Shown here in pieces: positions 51,987 to 59,898 of a stretch of DNA of 64,000 nucleotides. This DNA comes from CAZDCD01 sp964503885 (GTDB taxonomy: Bacteria > Bacteroidota > Bacteroidia > Bacteroidales > UBA10428), in the NCBI GenBank assembly GCA_964503885.1, contig CAZDCD010000017.1, positions 30,501-94,500 on the forward strand, read 5' to 3'. The notes under the pieces are model-generated. The model was not told where the DNA came from. It worked only from the letters and a program-made list of their open reading frames with translations, and ran no database searches. Made by a program: the position numbers and the translations under genes. How positions within the stretch are numbered: position 1 is the first letter of the stretch; each line of letters starts with the position of its first letter.

Positions 51987-52352
51987 TCAATTATGCGGTG
52001 TATTTCTCTCCGAACGGATCTTTTCAAGCATGGTCTGCGCACCGGGATCGAGCGAGAAATGGGCTGTCAGCCTCTCACAGGCATAATCGCTGCAGTATGC
52101 ACAACTGGTGAGGTTTTTCAGGATAGCGCATTTCCTGATCTCACATTTCAGGCATCCTGAAAATAGCCTGCCGGTCTCAGCCCGGCACCCGTCGCAATCC
52201 GTAACCTCTTCAGGCATCATATTCATTCCGTACAGGCTGGAACACTGCTCTGCAATTGATACCCTCATGGCGTGCTGATTCGCCTCATCCTGTTCCAGGG
52301 TGGCCAGGTGTATGGGGCATGTGTCACACAGCAAGCCGCAATATGCAATCAT
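51987..52352 (-). CDS. DUF3795-like cysteine-rich protein
   Basis: The ATG at 52352 (MIAYCGLLCDTCPIHLATLE) gives 121 residues; a few extra codons upstream to 52373 are unlikely. Seen: paired cysteines CGLLCDTCP, TDCDGCRAETGRLFSGCLKC, EIRKCAILKNLTSCAYCSDY ACERL, at least ten Cys in all. DUF3795 proteins (Bacteroidota, Firmicutes, archaea) probably bind zinc; function unknown. It sits alone between the two copies of the dispersed repeat. Confidence 0.82.
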   Translation of the reverse strand: MIAYCGLLCDTCPIHLATLEQDEANQHAMRVSIAEQCSSLYGMNMMPEEVTDCDGCRAETGRLFSGCLKCEIRKCAILKNLTSCAYCSDYACERLTAHFSLDPGAQTMLEKIRSERNTPHN

Positions 52353-52382
52353 TTTGATGGATCTTAAATGCACGTAAAGTTA

Positions 52383-52409
52383 ACCATTTCAGCGCTGAAA
52401 GTCAATGGT
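52383..52409. promoter_or_regulatory. Palindrome upstream of the DUF3795 gene
   Basis: TTTCAGCGCTGAAA (52387-52400) is a perfect 14-bp palindrome, enclosed by ACCATT (52383-52388) and AATGGT (52404-52409). It lies 35-50 bp upstream of the DUF3795 start codon, at a typical operator position. No cognate regulator gene is adjacent. Function inferred from position only. Confidence 0.35.
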
Positions 52410-52634
52410 CTGCTGAAATTATTCTTCAAATTGTGGAATGGTACAAATGAAAAAAAAGTGATAGGGTGATTGAGTGATTAAGGATGAGCAGCATATGAGG
52501 ATTTGAGTTGTCTATGTACGAATAATTCGAAAAACGCTCCCTGCAATCCCGGATTACCTTCGGCGAGAACGCTGCGCTTAGTTCCCGCGTTATTCGCTTC
52601 GCTCATGACGATAGACGTTCGCGGGGATGTGACT

Positions 52635-52864
52635 CACCTTGGGGGGCTTGTGCAGCTTGAGCTAAACATGTGTATGAGATCATCTGCCATAACAGATAGC
52701 ATGAATTCAGAGTACATGTATCATAATCAGGGAATATACTGATGAAAAACATAGTGCCATGGCCAGACAAAACGCCTGGCCGAGGGTTCGTTTTGTTTTG
52801 ATTTTTTTGGTTCTTTTTGCTTAAGGCAAAAAGAACACTATCTTATCAGGTAGAAATTTCAATT
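52635..52864. repeat. Dispersed repeat, copy B
   Basis: Second copy of the element at 51575-51781, in direct orientation, about 1.06 kb away. It contains the same opening GGGGGGCTTGTGCAGCTTGA, the CCATAACAGAT hairpin, the GGCCAGACAAAACGCCTGGCC double stem and the final GTTCTTTTTGC/GCAAAAAGAAC stem. An insertion of about 22 bp lies near 52737-52757. The preceding stretch 52410-52634 has no gene; it contains GC-rich short hairpins (near 52555-52620) like those at 26345-26562. Confidence 0.8.
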
Positions 52865-52911
52865 GCATATGCCAATATCAAATGCCGGAAGAGTGTTCTA
52901 ATCCTTTCGGA

Positions 52912-54828
52912 TTAGTCTTTATTGAAATAAGCTATCCTGAAATCGTCGAGGTATATGCTGTCGTTACCGGGACACCATGCGAAAACCCGAAGTTCGGTAT
53001 GGGCCGGAATATCATGCGGCAGAATGAACTGCACTTCCTTATATTTCCACCCTAACGAATCTTTTTCCGGATAGGTTCTCGAAGAGTGGTAGTATATACC
53101 CTGCGGATATTCCTGGACGACGAGGTAACCGCCATATCCCGAACTTCTGCATGATACGGTCAGCTTGTCTTTTCTCCGGCCTTTAAAGATCCTGACCGTA
53201 AATCCATAGGGATTTGCCGCGGTTAATTTCAATGCCTGGTCTCCTGTAAACGTTTTTTCACTGCTCAGGTGCTTTTTATATGTTTTCTGCAGCACTGCTA
53301 TGGTGTCGGAGCCGGCGGTAACATATTCGACACCGTTTCCATAGCCGCAAGTATCGCTCCTGTTTTCTCTGAAAGAACAGCCCAGCTTCCATACCGGATC
53401 TGTGTATTCCTGTAATGTATATGATTTGGCTGCCACCGGACAGATGCTTAACGCCCCTGAAAACACACAAAAAGCCAGTGCGCCTTTAGCAAGAGCGCTA
53501 TGGAAAGAATGCCCCTCCCGTATTTTCAGGATATTAAAAAACATGATAAAGAAGAGAGGAAAAACCGGAATAAAATAACGGCCCTGTAACGGATACACCC
53601 TGTTTTCCCCGACCTGGTCCCATGTGAGGTACTGCGATATCATAATCAAAGCGATCATGCAGAGGCCCGCCAGTCCGAACAGGGAACGCTGTAACATGGT
53701 GAAACCGGGTTCAGCATTATTCCCGGTTTTCGTTACGGCAATAAAGAATATTGCCAGGTAAGCGAGGTAAACAAACCATGCCGGCAGTTTTATATCTGCC
53801 CATCCGAGAATACCTATGTAACTTCTTGTCATGTAGCCAAATTCCCTGAAAAACGACCGGACAAAAACACCGGCAGTATGGGTCGGGTATTCTTTAATAA
53901 ATTCAAGCTGTTTGTTCATATCGGCTCCCTTGTTCAGCATGGAATGCTCCCTGTAAGCTACATTATATTCGGAGTAGGGGATATACTTTGAGTCAATAGC
54001 CTTTTTCTGGATATATGCGGACCCAATACCTGCGCAAATGAGAAAAACCACTATTCCCGTTTTTGCCCTGGTATTCCTGAATTTTCGTGCCGGGATCAAA
54101 ATGAGCAGAAACAATATGGGTACATAGACCAGCTTGGCCATGCCGATCAGAACGGACAGGACGAAAACCAGCAGGATATGCTTCCCGGTTACCAGCTGAA
54201 TAGTTTCATTGAACGAAAGGTTCAGGACAACTGCCAGCATCAGGAAAGAAAGGGCATTAACCAGCACATCGGCGCTCAGTGATGCGCTGACGGACAGGGA
54301 CATGGGCAGGGAGAGCAGCGCCACAAACAGCCATTTTTTAAACGGAACTATTTTAATAGCCTGGTAACAAAGAACAATAAAGACCAGCAGGTTGACCAGT
54401 CTTCCGGAATAAAGCAGCCAGAGAGGACCGGCTCCGAAGAGCCTGCCTATATGAATACCGGATGCCTGGGGCATATATAAAACAGCCGGGTATAGTGCTG
54501 TGTTTGTAAAGTCCTTAAAAATGGTATCACCGGGGTTCAGGGGGATTGAACGCGATTGCCATACCTGTTTTGGCGGCAAGCTGTTATAAGGGTTGGCGGC
54601 ATAAGGACGGAATATTGAAGAAAATTGAATAAGGCTTTTCGGCACATAGCCGCCCAACCGCTGATCTTGTTTTACAGAAGAAAACCTCCCTGAGGAAACC
54701 TGCCAGGCCCTGTAAAAGTGGTTTATTTCATCGGGTACCTGGAATGGAGGTGTAATAATAGTAAGGAGAAGGCCAAAAAAAATGGCGATGCATAAAAATG
54801 CCCTGTGAGGGTTTAAATTTTTAATCAT
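52912..54828 (-). CDS. DUF2142-family polytopic membrane protein (GT-C-like)
   Basis: 638 residues. Seen: an N-terminal span and the DUF2142 signature TIITPPFQVPDEINHFYRAW, then YIGILGWADIKLPAWFVYLA and NRVYPLQGRYFIPVFPLFFI. About 11-12 membrane spans, followed by a soluble C-terminal domain of some 150 residues of beta character (LTVSCRSSGYGGYLVVQEYP, ELRVFAWCPGNDSIYLDDFR) facing the periplasm. DUF2142 proteins occur in cell-surface polysaccharide clusters and have GT-C-like topology. No other glycan genes are adjacent here. Confidence 0.85.
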   Translation of the reverse strand: MIKNLNPHRAFLCIAIFFGLLLTIITPPFQVPDEINHFYRAWQVSSGRFSSVKQDQRLGGYVPKSLIQFSSIFRPYAANPYNSLPPKQVWQSRSIPLNPGDTIFKDFTNTALYPAVLYMPQASGIHIGRLFGAGPLWLLYSGRLVNLLVFIVLCYQAIKIVPFKKWLFVALLSLPMSLSVSASLSADVLVNALSFLMLAVVLNLSFNETIQLVTGKHILLVFVLSVLIGMAKLVYVPILFLLILIPARKFRNTRAKTGIVVFLICAGIGSAYIQKKAIDSKYIPYSEYNVAYREHSMLNKGADMNKQLEFIKEYPTHTAGVFVRSFFREFGYMTRSYIGILGWADIKLPAWFVYLAYLAIFFIAVTKTGNNAEPGFTMLQRSLFGLAGLCMIALIMISQYLTWDQVGENRVYPLQGRYFIPVFPLFFIMFFNILKIREGHSFHSALAKGALAFCVFSGALSICPVAAKSYTLQEYTDPVWKLGCSFRENRSDTCGYGNGVEYVTAGSDTIAVLQKTYKKHLSSEKTFTGDQALKLTAANPYGFTVRIFKGRRKDKLTVSCRSSGYGGYLVVQEYPQGIYYHSSRTYPEKDSLGWKYKEVQFILPHDIPAHTELRVFAWCPGNDSIYLDDFRIAYFNKD

Positions 54829-55286
54829 TATTCTTCAGGTACCGCAGTTTTTTTTGTAAATGTATTCAATACCGGTGATTATGTTTATCCGATATAAAAA
54901 AAGTTGTGTTGGAGTTTCAACTGGGATTATCTGCCGGTGAGCCGTTTTTGGGGTAGTTTTCCTGAATATTCCGGAGTATACTCTGAAAAAAGCAATGAAC
55001 AAAAATAGTGATTGAATAGAACCCCGGAAATATAGCTTTCCGATGCCGGAATGGAATGATAGCATGGTGTTGACTTATAAGTCGATCCGGAATTTGATTA
55101 CTTCAATACAGCATTATCCGTTAATCGGTATTGAAATTTGAATTTAATTTGCCTATAGGAATTGCAACGGTCCGCCGGTATGGTGTCGTAGGCGTTGCGT
55201 TGCACTGGTTTTGCCATGAAAGTTAACAAATCGCGGCTTACCTTCCTGTCTCCCGGGGCACGACACAGCCTATGCACTATTCCGGC
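54829..55286. other. Gene-free stretch upstream of the PIN-domain unit
   Basis: 458 bp between the DUF2142 start and the first toxin-antitoxin unit. A 76-codon frame (54835-55065, minus) has no recognisable features and is not accepted. From about 55160 the sequence becomes GC-rich and folds back on itself: GTGTCG near 55185 pairs with CGACAC at 55260-55265, and the stretch ends in TTAGCGG, the first bases of the cassette-like unit that follows. Confidence 0.5.
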
Positions 55287-55712
55287 TTAGCGGCCGGCAG
55301 TTAAAGTTTTTATATAGCTCTCAGGAGTTAACACTCCTATATCACTATTTGTGTAATCTTTGACATTACGTGTCAGAATCACTTCGATAAATCCTGATTT
55401 TATAGCAGAAAAGTTCTGTAAAGAGTCTTCAAAGTCATTAAACCCAGAGCCAAGCGCTTGAAGAACAATATCTCTATCCATGGACAATACATCTATAATT
55501 GTCATTAATTGACTTAATTTTTTAATAACCTTGTCGTGTTTGGCTGTTTGTCTAAGGAGATAATACAGATTACTACAGATTACAGGCGTTACATAACCTT
55601 TTATTTTCTTTGATTCACAGAGTGAGAGAATCTGAGCAGCACTTTCTGAGAATGGCTCCCTGTCAAAGAAGAAATCAAGTATTACGTCAGAATCGATGAG
55701 TACTTTGTCCAC
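55287..55712 (-). CDS. PIN-domain toxin (VapC-like)
   Basis: 141 residues with a PIN ribonuclease fold. Seen: KVLIDSDVILDFFFDREPFS (first acidic Asp, D7, and second site), CSNLYYLLRQTAKHDKVIKK, FNDFEDSLQNFSAIKSGFIE (acidic Asp/Glu), VILTRNVKDY (last Asp). Such toxins cleave RNA, often tRNA or rRNA, when freed from the antitoxin. The antitoxin gene lies 1 bp upstream on the same strand. The stop codon is formed by the first bases of the boundary sequence TTAGCGGC (55287-55294). Confidence 0.88.
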   Translation of the reverse strand: MDKVLIDSDVILDFFFDREPFSESAAQILSLCESKKIKGYVTPVICSNLYYLLRQTAKHDKVIKKLSQLMTIIDVLSMDRDIVLQALGSGFNDFEDSLQNFSAIKSGFIEVILTRNVKDYTNSDIGVLTPESYIKTLTAGR

Positions 55713-55713
55713 T

Positions 55714-55962
55714 TTACAGATATTTTTGAGATAATCCCTTTGATAATTCCTTTTTGTAATCGAAATCTTTTGGTGCTTTGAATGAACCTCTTAAAGATTT
55801 GGTCAACGGTGTTATCTCAATATCAGTTTTGTTCTCTTCCCTGGTAATAACCTTTAAATAATTCTCAATTATATCGGACAAGCTCCTTCCTCTCCCCTTA
55901 GCATACTTTTTAGCTTTTTCTATGATTGTTTGCTCGATTGTTAACGTAAGTTTTGTATTCAT
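55714..55962 (-). CDS. DUF6364-type antitoxin
   Basis: 82 residues. Seen: a ribbon-helix-helix N terminus (KLTLTIEQTIIEKAKKYAKG with RGRSLSDIIENYLKVI), typical of antitoxins paired with PIN toxins in Bacteroidota, and an unstructured C-terminal tail (LRGSFKAPKDFDYKKELSKG) that would wrap the toxin. Located 1 bp before the PIN gene, antitoxin first, as usual. It probably represses its own promoter. Confidence 0.88.
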   Translation of the reverse strand: MNTKLTLTIEQTIIEKAKKYAKGRGRSLSDIIENYLKVITREENKTDIEITPLTKSLRGSFKAPKDFDYKKELSKGLSQKYL

Positions 55963-56060
55963 GACACTTCTATTAATTTGTCAAATTATACGTGCAAAAT
56001 TACGTAAAATACATTTTCCGTGCAAAATATTTGCAATTTATACGTGTCGTCTTGCTGCTT

Positions 56061-56395
56061 GCCGCTAAATGAGGCGATAAACGCAGTTCCGGTCTGAGAA
56101 CGGAGAGATTTTGAATGAGGAAGTCAAAGGGATTTGCCAACGGAGTTGAGCAAATTTCTATGACTGTCTCGCAGGCGGCGAAGCCACCGTAGCGAGCCTC
56201 ATACAAAATACCGGGAGTTTGAAGAACAGGACCAGATTGCGTTTTATCGTAAGTTATCGGCCGTTTTGGTCCGATGCCCCGCTTCGCGGAAAGTTGATTC
56301 ATATAGTCAAGCAATTTGGTTTATCGCCTCATTCATCGACCCTGCTATAGGTTGCAATGTGCCGGAGGCACGCAGAATGGTCGATGAACGTTTGA
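56061..56395. repeat. Long repeat R2, copy 1 (266-bp core with 15-bp terminal inverted repeats)
   Basis: The core 56068-56333 is bounded by perfect terminal inverted repeats AATGAGGCGATAAAC (56068-56082) and GTTTATCGCCTCATT (56319-56333). It continues into a hairpin (CATCGACC...GGTCGATG, 56334-56387) that encloses GTGCCGGAGGCAC. A second copy starts at 63661. A minus-strand frame (56000-56314; starts MLDYMNQLSAKRG) is shared by both copies (MLNYMNQLSAKRG in copy 2). Changes between copies include about four silent and two coding changes, so a tiny gene is not excluded, but I see no domain. The unit ends are GCCGCTAA at 56061-56068, complementary to TTAGCGGC at 55287. Confidence 0.75.
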
Positions 56396-56528
56396 AAATA
56401 TGGCTAGTTGCGGTTTGCGGAGCGCGTCATTATCCACAGAGATGAATTTTGAAGCGGGCTACAATGCTCAAAAATACTACTATCCCCGTAATTAGCTATA
56501 TTGTGTGTGTGGCGTAAATTATTCATTG

Positions 56529-57032
56529 TCAATATTTATCAGTTGATATCACGAAGGTATATTCATTTGATTCTACTGGATTTTGATTAAAATTATCTGG
56601 CTCATCATAATTTATTTTCTCATATATCCATGTAGATGTCTCATCAAACAAGTTTTCGGAGTAACCAATTACTGAGTCAGGATAAAATTTCATAATTGTA
56701 TTATTCTCATTTGATGGAACAACGTAAATACTATCAAATATTTTTAAAGCTAAATTATATGGTTCTTGGTTCAAATCAGTTGTGATAAATATCCAGTTTG
56801 ATTTATTTTGCTCAATATCAAAATCTTTATCTCCATAATCACCGTTGCCAAGGTCAGAATACATATATAAATCGCTCCTATTTTTCATTAAGAACTCAGG
56901 CTTTGGAAATAATTGGACTGTCTGTTTACTACCTGTTTCATTTTTTATTAGAATCTCCATGCGATAACTTGTTTTTTCATTACAAGCGCTAAATAAAATT
57001 GAAATGGACACTATAGATACTATTAATCTCAT
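56529..57032 (-). CDS. Small lipoprotein of unknown function
   Basis: 167 residues with a lipoprotein signal (MRLIVSIVSISILFSACNEK, lipobox FSAC). The mature part is beta-rich and acidic (MEILIKNETGSKQTVQLFPK, NWIFITTDLNQEPYNLALKI, WIYEKINYDEPDNF). No family recognised. AT-rich codon use compared with the operon genes to the left. Follows the two-repeat lipoprotein gene by 11 bp on the same strand; the two may be one cassette. Confidence 0.75.
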   Translation of the reverse strand: MRLIVSIVSISILFSACNEKTSYRMEILIKNETGSKQTVQLFPKPEFLMKNRSDLYMYSDLGNGDYGDKDFDIEQNKSNWIFITTDLNQEPYNLALKIFDSIYVVPSNENNTIMKFYPDSVIGYSENLFDETSTWIYEKINYDEPDNFNQNPVESNEYTFVISTDKY

Positions 57033-57043
57033 AATATTTTGGT

Positions 57044-57610
57044 TTAATCAATTAACTGAATACAAGTAACTTTCTTATAAAAATCTTCACAAGAACCTGA
57101 AATATTTTCATAATCTAATTTTATGTTAATCGGGAATCCGGAAGTTTCCAATATATCTCTAACTTGGCTCTCAATAGGGAGATTTAACACTTTAATTGTA
57201 TCGTTTCCAGTCTTAATAATCCATCCGGGGCAACAACCGCATTCAGTTCCATTATAATCAATAATAACACCTGATTGTGAGCAATTTAAATTCAAATCAA
57301 ACTCAATGCATGTCATTATCCTGTAAAAATCGGAACATGTACTATTATCATTTTTGTATTCGTATCGAATCGGAATTGGGTATCCGTAAAAATCAACTAA
57401 TTCTTGAAGATATTCATTTTGTGGAACAGTTAAGAATTTTAAAGTATCTGTATCACGGGTAATCAACCATCCGGGACAACAACCACATTTATCAGGATTA
57501 TATCCGATTACATTTCCTGAAATTTGACATACAGAATCATCTTTACTTTTTGAGCATGAACTAATCAGTAAAACCGAAACCAGTAAAATAATTGTCAGGT
57601 TACTTTTCAT
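57044..57610 (-). CDS. Lipoprotein with two CGCCPGW repeats
   Basis: The ATG at 57610 (MKSNLTIILLVSVLLISSCS) gives 188 residues with lipobox SSC; the open frame to 57679 adds an unlikely N terminus. The mature protein is two tandem domains of about 82 residues. Each has Cys - GYNPDKCGCCPGWLITRDTD / DYNGTECGCCPGWIIKTGND - TLKFLTVP or TIKVLNLP - GYPIPIRYEYKN or GFPINIKLDYEN - CSDFYRIMTCI or CEDFYKKVTCI. Six Cys per repeat may form disulfides or a metal site. Function unknown; AT-rich. Confidence 0.78.
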   Translation of the reverse strand: MKSNLTIILLVSVLLISSCSKSKDDSVCQISGNVIGYNPDKCGCCPGWLITRDTDTLKFLTVPQNEYLQELVDFYGYPIPIRYEYKNDNSTCSDFYRIMTCIEFDLNLNCSQSGVIIDYNGTECGCCPGWIIKTGNDTIKVLNLPIESQVRDILETSGFPINIKLDYENISGSCEDFYKKVTCIQLID

Positions 57611-57704
57611 ATTTCCTTTTTTAATCAGGATGATATATTTATACGAAGGTTGCTTTTTATTCCATACTAACATCTCCATAAACTCAATTGTGTTTATGGG
57701 TATT

Positions 57705-58046
57705 TATAGCAAACCTGTTTCATTTCCGGTAATTAAGATATCAGCCTTTTCAAACCCACATAAAAATAAGCTTTTCGGGGATGGAAGTCAAGAGGAGGGC
57801 GGGGGAAAAACAATGGGCAGATTGCATATTCATGCTTTGGCCCAACAGGATTTTTACCGGTTCTTAAAATTTTTCAGAACCGGAAATGCCGCTAACATAA
57901 CAGCCGATGTATTGAATAATCCGGTATAGCCGTATAAAACACAATTGAGCTCAATACTAATATTCTTCAGACATTATTTTAAGGCAGTGAGTTATCTAAA
58001 CGACTGCCTTTTTCTGGCTCAACTGTGCCTTAAATCCTATATTATT
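57705..58046. repeat. Long intergenic repeat R1, copy 1
   Basis: About 342 bp, non-coding. Landmarks shared with the other copies: TTTCCGGTAATTAAGATATC, CACATAAAAATAAG, GATGGAAGTCAAGAGGAG, CAACAGGATTTTTACCGGTT, an inner hairpin ACCGGTTCTTAAAA...TTTTTCAGAACCGG, GCCGCTAACATAACAGCCGA and AATAATCCGGTATAGC, and a final AAATCCTATATT. This copy also has a perfect terminator-like stem AAGGCAGT...ACTGCCTT near 57980-58010. It lies between the lipoprotein unit and the ParE-type unit and overlaps no gene. Confidence 0.85.
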
Positions 58047-58061
58047 GTACATAGGGCGTTA

Positions 58062-58373
58062 TTAAATTTTATTTATTTTTATTGGATTTTGCCTTGTATC
58101 GAAAATACTGGCAATTTTGACATAGTTATCTTCAATCCAATAGATGATCTTATAATTACCTTCAACCAGATATCTATATTCAAATTTCTTTTCCTGAAGT
58201 AGTGGTTCTTTTGGTCCGCTATACGGATTTTTATCAAGCTGTAAGGTTCTATCAATAAGCTTTCTAATTAAATTCTTCGAGGATTTTAAACTTGCTTTCT
58301 CCTTATAATAATCAAAAATATCTTCCAACTGATTCCTTGCAGTATCAGTCCAAAATATTTTTTTTATCTCCAT
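58062..58373 (-). CDS. RelE/ParE-family toxin
   Basis: 103 residues. Seen: IFWTDTARNQLEDIFDYYKE, the conserved RTLQLDKNPYSGPKEPLLQE, FEYRYLVEGNYKIIYWIEDN, VKIASIFDTRQNPIKI. The pattern (W-T-x-x-A-x-x-Q-L-x-D-I, then RYL-x-x-x-YKIIY) is that of ParE-like proteins, which poison gyrase, or of RelE-like endoribonucleases; choosing needs structure. The antitoxin gene is immediately upstream with a 10-bp overlap. Confidence 0.88.
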   Translation of the reverse strand: MEIKKIFWTDTARNQLEDIFDYYKEKASLKSSKNLIRKLIDRTLQLDKNPYSGPKEPLLQEKKFEYRYLVEGNYKIIYWIEDNYVKIASIFDTRQNPIKINKI

Positions 58374-58606
58374 GTATCAACATCCTTTTTTAAATCTTCT
58401 GCTGATGTCAACCTACCATTGATTGAATCAGATTCAGCGCTATCAATTATCCTGTTAAACTCGTCGTGTGTCATTGGAGATAAATCTTTCTCATATTCTT
58501 TCTTTCTCTCAGATTTCAGAACTTTTTCAAGTTTATCAACTATTTCTTCGCTTTTAATCCTTAAGAATTCTTGAACAAAATTTAATTTCTTAGTTTGTAA
58601 ATCCAT
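58364..58606 (-). CDS. Antitoxin of the RelE/ParE-type pair
   Basis: 80 residues, no strong family match by eye. Helical and charged (QTKKLNFVQEFLRIKSEEIV, DKLEKVLKSERKKEYEKDL), with an acidic C-terminal half (HDEFNRIIDSAESDSINGRL) suited to bind a basic toxin. Position and overlap (10 bp with the toxin) make it the antitoxin, as commonly annotated for such small Bacteroidota genes next to RelE/ParE toxins. Confidence 0.75.
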   Translation of the reverse strand: MDLQTKKLNFVQEFLRIKSEEIVDKLEKVLKSERKKEYEKDLSPMTHDEFNRIIDSAESDSINGRLTSAEDLKKDVDTWR

Positions 58607-58716
58607 AATTGAAATCTTTATTCAAAGATACAAAAGTCTGTTTAATTTAATCTGATTATCTAAGGTCTGAATGTTTTACGCCTTGTGTTTATCGTTACCT
58701 GCCGGCAAAAACAGGT

Positions 58717-59073
58717 TATGGCAAATCTGTTTTATTTCCGGTAATTAAGATATCAGCCTTTTCAAATTCACATAAAAATAAGGTTTTCGGAGATGGAAGT
58801 CAAGAGGAGATGGGGAAAAAACCATTGGCTGATTGCATATTTATGCTTTAGCCCAACAGGATTTTTACCGGTTCTTAAAATTTTCTAAACAATATTTTTC
58901 AGAACCGAAAATGCCGCTAACATAACAGCCGATGAACTGAATAATCCGGTATAGCGGTAGAAAACACAATTGGGCGCAAGTTTTTCAACCTTAAATCGTT
59001 GATGACAGGTAGTATTTACGCTGACTTACTGCCTCTTTTTTTGGCTCCACTGCGCCTTAAATCCTATATTGTT
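58717..59073. repeat. Long intergenic repeat R1, copy 2
   Basis: About 357 bp with the same landmark order as copy 1 (TTTCCGGTAATTAAGATATC to AAATCCTATATTGTT). It contains the stem AGGTAGTA...TACTGCCT followed by seven T, which would act as terminator on the plus strand. Its last bases encode the C-terminal residues and stop codon of HigA on the other strand. Beyond the shared end the sequence changes abruptly to unit-specific GTGGTGCG. Confidence 0.85.
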
Positions 59074-59362
59074 GTGGTGCGTTTTTCTGTATTTTAATCA
59101 ATATTTCTTCTTTATCCACTTTTTCCTCTTCGATGTCGTAATCATCCTGTAATCCAAGCCAAAACTTTGCTGAATTTCCGAAATACGAACTAAATCTAAG
59201 TGCTGTATCGGCAGTAATCCTGCGTTTACCTTTAATTATCTGTGAAATTCGGGTCTGAGGAATATCCGTGTCTTTTGACAATCTATATGCAGTTATCTCA
59301 AGAGGACGTAAAAACTCCTCAAGTAAAATCTCTCCGGGGTGAATGTTTGCTAACCTGTCCAT
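59057..59362 (-). CDS. higA: HigA-type antitoxin (XRE-family HTH)
   Basis: 101 residues. Seen: the HigA block ANIHPGEILLEEFLRPLEIT, the HTH YRLSKDTDIPQTRISQIIKG, KRRITADTALRFSSYFGNSA, and FWLGLQDDYDIEEEK. It neutralises HigB and represses the pair. Toxin gene first, antitoxin second, the hallmark of higBA. The last residues (QQYRI) and the stop codon are encoded inside repeat R1 copy 2, so the gene end depends on the repeat. Confidence 0.92.
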   Translation of the reverse strand: MDRLANIHPGEILLEEFLRPLEITAYRLSKDTDIPQTRISQIIKGKRRITADTALRFSSYFGNSAKFWLGLQDDYDIEEEKVDKEEILIKIQKNAPQQYRI

Positions 59363-59378
59363 TTTTAATCTTCCTTTT

Positions 59379-59654
59379 TTAATGATAATCCATTATCTCA
59401 ACATCGTGAGCGTTATTGTCAATCCACCGAAATGCAATCCTCCATTGGTCATTTATTCTGATACTATAAAAATCGGAACCTTGTAACTTCTCAAGTCTGT
59501 TGGATGGAGGCATTCTCAAATCAGTCCGGTTTTGAGAGTTGTTTATCATCCTTAACTTTCTTCGTCCGATTTGTTGTATTTCGATCGGTATTTTTTTGAC
59601 ACGTTCTCCATGCCAAATTTTCTCAGTATCCTTTGAACCAAATGAAACAACCAT
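59379..59654 (-). CDS. higB: HigB-type toxin (RelE superfamily)
   Basis: 91 residues. Seen: MVVSFGSKDTEKIWHGERVK, QQIGRRKLRMINNSQNRTDL, MPPSNRLEKLQGSDFYSIRI and NDQWRIAFRWIDNNAHDVEI followed by MDYH. The catalytic basic residues (GRRKLRM, QWRIAFRW) are retained, so the ribosome-dependent mRNA endonuclease is probably active. Located 16 bp upstream of higA on the same strand; unit end GCACCACAA lies at 59736-59744. Confidence 0.92.
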   Translation of the reverse strand: MVVSFGSKDTEKIWHGERVKKIPIEIQQIGRRKLRMINNSQNRTDLRMPPSNRLEKLQGSDFYSIRINDQWRIAFRWIDNNAHDVEIMDYH

Positions 59655-59811
59655 ACTGACTCTTTACATTACTAACGTCAAAGGTAACTATTTTGTTTCA
59701 AATTACCAAATAATTGCCGGAGCATTCGGTCAAATGCACCACAAACATATCCATAAACACAACCTGCTTGCACCTGCCTGAAGCCTACCCTGCCTAACGG
59801 CAAAGGCAGCT

Positions 59812-59898
59812 TATAGCAAATCTGTTTCATTTCCGGTAATTAAGATATCAGCCTTTTCAAATTCACATAAAAATAAGCTTTTCCGAGATGGAAGTCAA
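59812..59898. repeat. Repeat R1, truncated copy 3
   Basis: Only the first 87 bp or so of R1 (TATAGCAAATCTG...GATGGAAGTCAA). The remainder of R1 is found 2.7 kb away as copy 4, which begins with the sequence that ends here. The stretch 59655-60186 otherwise holds the unit end GCACCACAA, a GC-rich hairpin (TGCCTAACGGCAAAGGCA) and a purine-rich segment (59931-60050, see findings); no other gene is supportable. Confidence 0.75.

Noticed and set aside
52503..52742. 79-codon plus-strand frame before repeat B
   Set aside because: It spans GC-rich hairpins and the beginning of repeat B; no family resemblance and no counterpart in copy A.
54835..55065. 76-codon minus-strand frame upstream of the DUF2142 gene
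   Set aside because: No signal, domain or conserved context; it ends at the DUF2142 start region and is probably random.
56000..56314. 104-codon minus-strand frame over R2 copy 1 as an independent gene
   Set aside because: It covers a MITE-like repeat with terminal inverted repeats, has no recognisable domain, and only two copies can be compared. It is recorded under the repeat rather than as a gene.
57630..57929. 99-codon plus-strand frame over R1 copy 1
   Set aside because: It is interrupted in the other R1 copies, so it is not under coding selection.
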